5,942 nucleotides of DNA, taken from assembly GCA_002422745.1 (NCBI GenBank), contig DITH01000097.1, positions 1 to 5,942 on the forward strand. The letters are read 5' to 3'. The stretch is from Alphaproteobacteria bacterium UBA6189 (GTDB lineage: Bacteria; Pseudomonadota; Alphaproteobacteria; Rickettsiales; UBA3002). Of this stretch, positions 1-4,857 are shown piece by piece. Position numbers and translations under genes: made by a program. The notes beneath the pieces are model-generated. The model was not told where the DNA came from and did not search any database. It saw only the letters and a program-made list of their open reading frames with translations. Each line of letters begins with the position of its first letter. Positions within the stretch are counted from its first letter, which is position 1.

Positions 1-516
1 TCGGGCACGCGCGATGCGTTTGTCGAACTCGTGATGCACGAGGCCTGCGAAGCATTCCCCACCTATAAAAACGTTGCGGTCGATAAGGATGCCTATAAGC
101 ATAGTTGCTCGCTCATGCGCGAGGATGGCGGATTCGTCGAGGCGGGGGAGGACGATAACATCATCGTCCAGAAACTGATGAATAACCCCGAGGCGCTGGG
201 CATTTTCGGCTATAGTTTCCTTGAACAGAATGCCGCGATGGTGAAGGCCAACCCGATCGATGGGGTGAATCCCAGTTTCGAGGCGATCGTAGCGGGCGAT
301 TATCATGTAGCCCGCAGCCTGTTTGTGTACGTCAAGCCGCAGCATGTCGATGCCGTGCCGGGACTGGCCGAATTCGCCCAATTACTGGTATCGGATGCTT
401 CCGTGGGCGAGGAGGGCTACCTGATTATGAAGGGGTTGTTGCCACTGCCGGATGCACAGCACGAAGCGATGAAAGCGCAGGCAGAAAAACTATCGCTGCC
501 TGCTAAGAAACTCTGA
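1..516 (+). CDS. PstS-like phosphate ABC transporter substrate-binding protein, 3' part
   Basis: This is a periplasmic binding protein of the PstS type, which captures phosphate for a PstCAB-like importer. The reading frame is open from base 1, so the gene is cut by the left edge; 171 residues remain and the true start and signal peptide are outside. The first visible residues are SGTRDAFVEL. The SGT-R-D segment is the ligand-contact loop typical of PstS-family proteins in alphaproteobacteria. It is followed by a segment with an FVEAGEDDNIIVQ core, then ALGIFGYSFLEQN (about residues 66-78), matching the family's 'glGyfGyaf' region, and a C-terminal ARSLFVYVK strand and helical end. A GTG/ATG pair at 31-36 lies inside the conserved fold and is not the start. 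No pst or pho neighbours are visible downstream; the next gene is convergent. The family call is firm; phosphate as ligand is inferred from the family, and a related oxyanion or a stand-alone PstS homologue is possible. Confidence 0.86.
   Translation, partial: SGTRDAFVELVMHEACEAFPTYKNVAVDKDAYKHSCSLMREDGGFVEAGEDDNIIVQKLMNNPEALGIFGYSFLEQNAAMVKANPIDGVNPSFEAIVAGDYHVARSLFVYVKPQHVDAVPGLAEFAQLLVSDASVGEEGYLIMKGLLPLPDAQHEAMKAQAEKLSLPAKKL
477..503. terminator. GC-rich inverted repeat at convergent gene ends, possible bidirectional terminator
   Basis: GCAGGCAG (477-484) and CTGCCTGC (496-503) form a perfect 8-bp stem with an 11-base loop. It lies inside the last codons of the pstS-like gene and spans the TAG stop of the opposite gene (490-492). 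It is placed where two convergent transcripts meet. Neither strand has a clean U-tract directly after the stem (+ strand TAAGAAACT; - strand GCTTTCATC), so it is not a textbook intrinsic terminator; it could pause polymerase or protect 3' ends. The structure is seen; the function is inferred. Confidence 0.4.
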
Positions 517-807
517 GCTGCCAGGAAAATTGATGCCTGCTTCAGCTAATTCTGTCGCAAGGATTGCGACATGGTCTTTCGTGGGGTTTTCTTTTTTATT
601 CGTAATGGCCAGTTGCATGCCCTTGGCGTGAAACGATATGTCGCAGAACACCCCCGGGGCTGCCTCATGCAATAAAAATAGTATTTTTCCGGCATCTTCC
701 GATGTGACATCGTGCAATTGAACGAGCCAGCCGTTGGTTAGCTGTTTAGTTTTTATGCCCAGTGCGTACGGTGTAATTAAGTCGATAAGTTCTTTCGTAA
801 CGCTCAT
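490..807 (-). CDS. unrecognised 105-aa soluble protein, translationally coupled to parE
   Basis: I do not recognise this family. The 105 residues show no membrane segment and no signal peptide. They alternate a helical start (MSVTKELIDLITPYALG), strands around NGWLVQLHDV and FCDISFHAKGMQLAITNK, and helices SEDAGKILFLLHEAA and KDHVAILATELAEAGI, so a small alpha/beta domain is likely. There is a single Cys at about residue 55. The ATG at 807-805 shares its A with the parE TGA stop (TGATG), the usual layout of re-initiation coupling; a GTG at 810-808 would add one residue. No clear Shine-Dalgarno sequence precedes it, which fits coupling. The 3' end overlaps the convergent pstS-like gene by 27 bp. 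By eye it is more AT-rich than parE. Coupling suggests co-production with topoisomerase IV, but a shared role is only inference. Reality of the gene is supported by the overlap, its length and the balanced composition of its product. Confidence 0.68.
   Translation of the reverse strand: MSVTKELIDLITPYALGIKTKQLTNGWLVQLHDVTSEDAGKILFLLHEAAPGVFCDISFHAKGMQLAITNKKENPTKDHVAILATELAEAGINFPGSSEFLSRQR
516..547 (+). terminator. imperfect hairpin just after the pstS-like stop codon
   Basis: AGCTG-c-CAGG (516-525) can pair with CCTG-ctt-CAGCT (536-547) around a 10-base AT-rich loop. This gives two short stems separated by an asymmetric internal loop, followed by AATTCTG. It begins on the final A of the pstS-like TGA stop. 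It may help end the + strand transcript, but the following bases hold only a weak T run, and the same bases code for the C-terminus of the opposite gene, so the repeat may be chance. Confidence 0.22.
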
Positions 808-2801
808 CACACATCCAGTGCTTCGCGGAATTTCTCGCCATAAAGCTCGGTTTGCTCGCGAATGAACTTGAAGCGGAGCTCGGGCTTTTTACCCATCAGT
901 TGGTTCACCCGTTCGGCGGTTTCCTCGGTATCGGCTTCTGCGATATCCACCCGCAGCAATATGCGCTTCTTCGGGTCCATCGTGGTTTCTTTCAGCTGCG
1001 GTGCGGTCATCTCGCCCAGACCTTTAAACCGGCCGATTTCAATACGGCTTTTATGTTTGCCGGAAAGTTTTTCAACCAGCGCATTCTTTTCCTTGTCGTC
1101 TTGCGGGTAATAGGTCTGCCCACCGGCCGTTACCCGGTACAGGGGCGGCTGTGCAAGGTAGAGATGGCCGTTGGCAATCAAATCGGGCATTTCCTGATAG
1201 AAAAAAGTCATGAGCAGCGAGGCGATATGTGCGCCGTCGACGTCAGCGTCCGTCATGATGATGACTTTTTCGTAGCGTAACGCTGCAAGGTTGAACTGGC
1301 TGCCGGTCGAGACGCCGAGCGCCTGCATCAGGTCGGAAATTTCCTGGTTGGCACGAATTTTATCGATCGTCGCGCTGGCGACGTTGAGGATTTTCCCCCG
1401 TAACGGCAGCACGGCCTGTGTTTCGCGGTGGCGTGCTTGTTTCGCGGAGCCGCCGGCCGAGTCGCCCTCAACCAGAAACAGCTCGGTACCTTGCGGAATG
1501 GCCCGCGTACAGTCGGCCAGTTTCCCCGGCAGGCGCAGGCGGGACGTGGCGTTTTGCCGCTTCACGTTCTTTTCCTGTTTACGGCGCAGACGGTCTTCGG
1601 CTTTGTTGATGATATGGTTCAGCAGCGCATTGCCTTGCTCCAGGTCGCCCGAGAGCAAATGGTCGAACGGATCGCGCATGGCGTTTTCTACCAAGCGCGC
1701 CGCTTCACCCGAAACGAGCTTGTCTTTGGTCTGGCCCTGGAAATGCGGGTCTTTGATGAAGAGCGATAAAATCACCACCGCACCCGACATCACATCGTCG
1801 GCCATGATGGTGCCGGCACGCTTGTTTTTAGTCATGTCGCCGAAGGCGCGCAGGCCCTTGGTGAGGGCAGCGCGCAGGCCTTGTTCGTGGGTGCCACCTT
1901 CCGGCGTCGGGATGGTATTACAGAACAGGCTGGCCTGTCCGTCATCTTCGTCGCGGGGGAAGGCAATGGCCCATTCCAACCGGCCACGGCCATCGCCAAG
2001 ATCCGCCTCGCCGCAGAACGGCTGAATGACCAATGCACGGTTTTCCAGCTCCTGGGTCAGGAAATCCTGCAGGCCATTGAGGAAATGGATGGTGGTTTCG
2101 GTGGGAACGGTGGAATTTTCCGTTAATAACGAGGCATCGCATTTCCAACGGATTTCCACGCCGCGAAACAGGAACGCTTTGGAGCGGATGAGTTTATACA
2201 CGCGCTCCGGGCGAAACTTGGCTTTCGCGCCGAAAATTTCAACATCGGGCCGGAAAGCGATGGTGGTGCCGCGGCGGTTCTTGATCGTGCCCACATGCTT
2301 GAGTTTGCCTTGCGGCGCACCGCGGGAATAATGCTGGCGGTAGAGCTCCTGGTCACGTGCCACTTCGACATCGAGCTGTTCGGAAAGTGCGTTGACCACG
2401 GAAATACCCACGCCGTGTAGCCCCCCCGCCGTGTGGTAGACTTTGTCGTTGAACTTGCCGCCCGCATGCAGGGTGGTGAGAATCACCTCCAGCGCAGATT
2501 TCTTAGGAAATTTAGGGTGTGGATCGATCGGGATGCCGCGGCCGTTATCGCGCACGATCACCACGTTATTGGGTTGCATTTCGATCTCGATGAATGTGGC
2601 GTGGCCGGCGACGGCTTCATCCATTGCGTTGTCGAACACCTCGTTGATGAGGTGGTGCATGGCGCCTTCGTCGCTTCCGCCGATATACATGCCGGGGCGG
2701 CGGCGCACCGGCTCGAGCCCCTCCAGCACTTCAATGCTGTCGGCATTGTAATTGGTTGGTTGCGGTTTGGCTTTGGCGTTTTTACTGAAAAGATCTGACA
2801 T
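807..2801 (-). CDS. parE: DNA topoisomerase IV subunit B (ParE)
   Basis: ParE is the ATPase subunit of topoisomerase IV, the type IIA enzyme that pairs with ParC to decatenate daughter chromosomes. All 664 residues are present. The GHKL ATPase has the N-box with E54 and N58 (INEVFDNAMDE), D85 in DNGRGIP, the ATP lid GGLHGVG (126-132), and K359 in the transducer QTK loop (QGQTKDKL). The TOPRIM domain carries E445 in EGDSAGG and the metal-binding D518-x-D520-x-D522, followed by RFKGLGEM (591-598) and the C-terminal MGKKPELRFKFI segment. Length near 660 without the inserts or longer C-terminus of many GyrB proteins, and the HPKFPKKSALEVILTTLHAGGKF segment, favour ParE over GyrB. parC is not in the window. 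The ATG at 2801 is followed by MSDLF, a usual ParE start, but there is no evident Shine-Dalgarno sequence. The stop overlaps the next gene's ATG. No catalytic residue appears lost. Confidence 0.96.
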   Translation of the reverse strand: MSDLFSKNAKAKPQPTNYNADSIEVLEGLEPVRRRPGMYIGGSDEGAMHHLINEVFDNAMDEAVAGHATFIEIEMQPNNVVIVRDNGRGIPIDPHPKFPKKSALEVILTTLHAGGKFNDKVYHTAGGLHGVGISVVNALSEQLDVEVARDQELYRQHYSRGAPQGKLKHVGTIKNRRGTTIAFRPDVEIFGAKAKFRPERVYKLIRSKAFLFRGVEIRWKCDASLLTENSTVPTETTIHFLNGLQDFLTQELENRALVIQPFCGEADLGDGRGRLEWAIAFPRDEDDGQASLFCNTIPTPEGGTHEQGLRAALTKGLRAFGDMTKNKRAGTIMADDVMSGAVVILSLFIKDPHFQGQTKDKLVSGEAARLVENAMRDPFDHLLSGDLEQGNALLNHIINKAEDRLRRKQEKNVKRQNATSRLRLPGKLADCTRAIPQGTELFLVEGDSAGGSAKQARHRETQAVLPLRGKILNVASATIDKIRANQEISDLMQALGVSTGSQFNLAALRYEKVIIMTDADVDGAHIASLLMTFFYQEMPDLIANGHLYLAQPPLYRVTAGGQTYYPQDDKEKNALVEKLSGKHKSRIEIGRFKGLGEMTAPQLKETTMDPKKRILLRVDIAEADTEETAERVNQLMGKKPELRFKFIREQTELYGEKFREALDV

Positions 2802-2808
2802 GGCGGCA

Positions 2809-2836
2809 TTTATAGCCGGAAAACTGCGCTAGGCAA
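2809..2836 (-). promoter_or_regulatory. candidate parE promoter, giving a leaderless or near-leaderless mRNA
   Basis: Read on the minus strand, TTGCCT (2836-2831) and TATAAA (2814-2809) are separated by 16 bp, resembling sigma70 -35 and -10 boxes (4/6 and 5/6 to consensus). The last -10 base is only 7 bases from the parE ATG, so transcription would begin at or within a base or two of the start codon. This agrees with the absence of a Shine-Dalgarno sequence. parE could instead be read through from the upstream membrane protein gene, whose stop is 51 bp away. Confidence 0.4.
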
Positions 2837-2852
2837 GGGTTTCGGCGGGGTT

Positions 2853-4310
2853 TTACGCAGCCAATGCATGCCCGTGCCCGGCGTGCACTGGCGCAGTAGC
2901 CCGGGAGGAAAATAGTGCAGGCTGGCGAATCTGCTGGCCGAAGGGAATAGCCTTCACCATTCCCTGCTGCTGTATTTGCAGGAAAAACCGTGTCGGCCCG
3001 GCCTGTTCGGGTGTCAGGTGGAATTGTAATCGCCCGTTGGTTGGCGGGGTTTCATTTAGCGGGTGGGCATGAATGAAGTGCCGCCCATCGGCACTGAATC
3101 CGACCAGATGGGCGTAGGCGCCCATGATCGGCTCGAGGTTGCGCAGCGGCAGGCCATGTGCATCGTTTAACTGCACGGTGAGGGTGCTGGCCTGATTGGC
3201 CTGCAACGGCGGCTCGGGCTGGAACATGGCGGATAGATCGTCCACCGTGCTTTGCGATTGATGGGCAATGCGCGCAGGGAGCCGGGGCGCAGGACGCGCG
3301 GCGGGTAGATCCATGCGCTGGTGGGTAGGGCTATCGGCCCCGCTAAGAGTGAAATCGTGCCAGGCCATATATGGCTGAGCGAGGCGCGGGGTAAAGCTGG
3401 CCTCGAACAGCCCGCTCGACGGATTATAGCGCGGATGCAAATGGTGGTAGTCGCTCAACGTGCGGTCGATCACCATGGTATGCAGTTTTTCGGTATGGGT
3501 GGTGGCGAGATCGCTGTCGCGCAGTGGCTTGCCCTTGGCATCGGTGAGGCGAAACGCCACCGCGCAGGGTTGGCCGGGCTGTGTGGGTGTGGCCGAGACG
3601 AGCTCGAGGGTGGGCTGCTGCGACGCTTTGCCTGGCTTTTCTAAGGCGACGCCGCCGAGGAAAGCAAACACAGGCAGGGCGCAGGTAATGAGATGGGGAA
3701 GCAGCGCGGCAATGCCGTTTACCGCGGCACTTCCGGCGTTCATGCTTGGGCCGCCTAGTGTATCGCGTAAGGTGATGGCAACGTTGCCAGCTTGGCCAGG
3801 CGTTAGCAGATGGGCCAAAAACGTGATGCCGACGCTAATGCCTCCCAGCAAGGCAGGTAAAGCGATCAATCCGCTCGTGATGAGGGACGCCGTGCGGATG
3901 ATGCGACTCCAGCGGATAGTGTCTTGCGGGTTTTCGCGTTTCTCCAGCCAATTAGCCCATAACATGCCGCCGATACCGATGGTAGCGATTGCTGCAAGGC
4001 TCATCAGCGCACCTGCGCCAAGGGTGAAACCTAAGCCGGGCATCGTGACAAGCACGGTCGAAGTTAACGCATCACCGATAAGCGGTAGCTGCGAGAATGC
4101 TTCTTGCAGCCCACCGGCAAGACCGAACCCGAAAAAACCTTCCTGCCCATGGCCACCCATGAAATGCATCATGTCGGCTGTAGACTGGGCTTTCCCGATA
4201 CCCACTGCTGGCAAAAGAAATGGGGCTAATGTTATGGCCGCGATGCTTCCAGCCACACCCAGCATGGCATAATGCGCCGTATGATTCTCATGCGTGGGTG
4301 TGTGCGCCAT
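2853..4310 (-). CDS. His-rich membrane protein with two C-terminal metal-type His-motif domains
   Basis: This 485-residue protein has no name I can give. The N-terminus is His-rich (H3, H7, H10, H13), followed by about four hydrophobic helices (roughly 14-37, 94-120, 139-168, 196-222); a loop after helix 1 holds a Met/His patch, MMHFMGGHG (47-54). From about residue 233 it is soluble and beta-rich, with two related units. Unit A has HTEKLHTMVIDRTLSDYHHLHP (272-293) and MAWHDF; unit B has GAYAHLVGFSADGRHFIHAHP (397-417) and RFFLQIQQQGMVKAIPF. I recall this paired pattern (E-K-x-H, then HxHP; G-A-x-x-H-L, then HxHP) from secreted or membrane proteins often near copper or heavy-metal genes. The tail ends HAGHGH (476-481). 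An even helix count puts the soluble part on the same side as the N-terminus; the metal idea favours the periplasm but topology is not proven. The gene starts 11 bp after the upstream stop without a good Shine-Dalgarno site, suggesting translational coupling. Metal sensing, storage or transfer is inference. Confidence 0.82.
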   Translation of the reverse strand: MAHTPTHENHTAHYAMLGVAGSIAAITLAPFLLPAVGIGKAQSTADMMHFMGGHGQEGFFGFGLAGGLQEAFSQLPLIGDALTSTVLVTMPGLGFTLGAGALMSLAAIATIGIGGMLWANWLEKRENPQDTIRWSRIIRTASLITSGLIALPALLGGISVGITFLAHLLTPGQAGNVAITLRDTLGGPSMNAGSAAVNGIAALLPHLITCALPVFAFLGGVALEKPGKASQQPTLELVSATPTQPGQPCAVAFRLTDAKGKPLRDSDLATTHTEKLHTMVIDRTLSDYHHLHPRYNPSSGLFEASFTPRLAQPYMAWHDFTLSGADSPTHQRMDLPAARPAPRLPARIAHQSQSTVDDLSAMFQPEPPLQANQASTLTVQLNDAHGLPLRNLEPIMGAYAHLVGFSADGRHFIHAHPLNETPPTNGRLQFHLTPEQAGPTRFFLQIQQQGMVKAIPFGQQIRQPALFSSRATAPVHAGHGHALAA

Positions 4311-4321
4311 TCCCGAATAAC

Positions 4322-4759
4322 TTAAAATCGACTGCGTTGGGGAGCTTGCAATTGCCCGCCAACAAGCTGGCGCACGGTGTTCACGAAATTCGGATCATTG
4401 GAGTTTAGCTGCATCGTCTGGCCATTCGGGCTAGCCAGCACCACTTCCGTACTCCACACCTGTAAACCGTAGGGGCCAGTAGGGTTGCCATTGGAAATTT
4501 GACCGATCGGCGCACCTTTGCCGCGTTCGTTGCTGTAATCGCCTTTCCAGTATTGCAGGCGCACGCCGGGAATAGCATCCGCCTTTGCGAGATTGGCATA
4601 GTTATGGATGCCATTTTCACCGCAGCCTTTGGTCACGACATAGGTGAGGGTGTAGCCACCGCCATATTGCACGTTCGTCTTAAGCTCGGTGAATGCTTTG
4701 GCAACTTCTGACACCTGGTCATTGACGGCGGGGGTTAAATGCGATGGGTCGAACGTCAT
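4322..4759 (-). CDS. unrecognised 145-aa soluble protein, first gene of the accessory operon
   Basis: I recognise no family. From the ATG at 4759 the product has 145 residues with no signal peptide and no membrane helix. A helical start (NDQVSEVAKAFTELKTNVQ) leads into a strand and Gly/Tyr/Asn-rich stretch: YGGGYTLTYVVTKGCGENG, RLQYWKGDYSNERGKG, GNPTGPYGLQVWSTEVVLASPNGQ. It ends in NDPNFVNTVRQLVGG and a basic, Pro/Gln-rich tail. Only one Cys is present (in KGCGENG). Five aromatic residues in the middle suggest a compact beta domain. An in-frame ATG at 4771 would add MEHI, but the downstream ATG has GGAG six bases before it whereas the upstream one has no such site, so 4759 is preferred. The gene is 11 bp upstream of the His-rich membrane protein and behind a consensus -10 box, so the two are probably co-transcribed. 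A partner role, such as a cytoplasmic companion of the membrane protein, is speculation. Confidence 0.72.
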   Translation of the reverse strand: MTFDPSHLTPAVNDQVSEVAKAFTELKTNVQYGGGYTLTYVVTKGCGENGIHNYANLAKADAIPGVRLQYWKGDYSNERGKGAPIGQISNGNPTGPYGLQVWSTEVVLASPNGQTMQLNSNDPNFVNTVRQLVGGQLQAPQRSRF

Positions 4760-4762
4760 GAT

Positions 4763-4770
4763 ATGCTCCA
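4763..4770 (-). promoter_or_regulatory. ribosome binding site deciding the start at 4759
   Basis: On the minus strand the bases ATGGAGCATATCATG hold GGAG (about 4769-4766) six bases before the second ATG (4759-4757). The first ATG (4771-4769) is preceded by CTCGCAAAACC, with no purine-rich site. The second ATG is therefore the better start, and the first would lie within the ribosome binding region. Confidence 0.55.
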
Positions 4771-4777
4771 TGGTTTT

Positions 4778-4795
4778 GCGAGGATGGACTCTCGC
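4778..4795 (-). promoter_or_regulatory. small hairpin in the 5' leader of the accessory operon
   Basis: GCGAG (4795-4791) pairs with CTCGC (4782-4778) around an 8-base loop, in the roughly 70-nt leader expected between the -10 box and the ATG at 4759. It lies about 9 bases upstream of the GGAG site, so it would not cover it. It is too short to call a riboswitch and may be chance. Confidence 0.22.
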
Positions 4796-4834
4796 TAACG
4801 CAGAACTATGACTGTTTCATGACAATCGGCCCGA

Positions 4835-4840
4835 ATTATA
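4835..4840 (-). promoter_or_regulatory. consensus -10 box of the two-gene accessory operon
   Basis: TATAAT, a perfect sigma70-type -10 hexamer, reads on the minus strand at 4840-4835, in the 98-bp gap between the mfd stop and the ATG at 4759. The expected start of transcription is near 4828, giving a leader of about 70 nt. The 16-18 bp upstream positions fall on GCATAA-like bases at the end of mfd, a poor -35, so the promoter may be weak or need an activator. Confidence 0.5.
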
Positions 4841-4853
4841 CCCGTGCGGGTAT
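4838..4853. promoter_or_regulatory. perfect palindrome overlapping the -10 box, candidate CsoR/RcnR-type operator
   Basis: ATACCCG-TG-CGGGTAT is a perfect inverted repeat with 7-bp arms. It begins 4 bases after the mfd stop codon, and its far end shares three bases with the TATAAT box, so a bound protein would block RNA polymerase. The form TACCC-N4-GGGTA resembles, as I recall it, the TACCC...GGGTA operators of CsoR/RcnR-family copper, nickel or formaldehyde sensors. No such regulator gene is in the window. It could instead be a weak hairpin at the end of mfd, but the 2-base loop and the lack of a U-tract on the minus strand argue against a terminator. Confidence 0.45.
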
Positions 4854-4857
4854 GATT

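Noticed and set aside
852..1280. 142-codon open frame on the + strand opposite the ParE C-terminus
   Set aside because: Fully inside conserved ParE coding sequence with no independent start signal or family match.
1291..2025. 244-codon open frame on the + strand opposite parE
   Set aside because: It lies wholly antisense to the conserved ATPase/TOPRIM coding region, and its product is Ser/Arg/Pro-rich with no recognisable domain; it is a composition shadow of parE.
807..2801. GyrB as the identity of the topoisomerase gene
   Set aside because: The length of 664 residues, the C-terminal MGKKPELRFKFI segment and the HPKFPKKSALEV segment fit ParE better; confirmation would need a tree with both paralogues.
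2824..2860. CTGCG...CGCAG inverted repeat followed by TTTT as a terminator between the membrane protein gene and parE
   Set aside because: Only a 5-bp stem around a 27-base loop, too weak to support a terminator call.
3460..4272. 270-codon open frame on the + strand opposite the membrane protein
   Set aside because: It mirrors the hydrophobic coding of the real gene, shows no coherent domain pattern, and the opposite frame has clear His motifs and helices.
4838..4853. Palindrome read as the intrinsic terminator of mfd
   Set aside because: The loop is only 2 bases (4 if the inner pair opens) and no U-tract follows on the minus strand; overlap with a TATAAT box makes an operator more likely.
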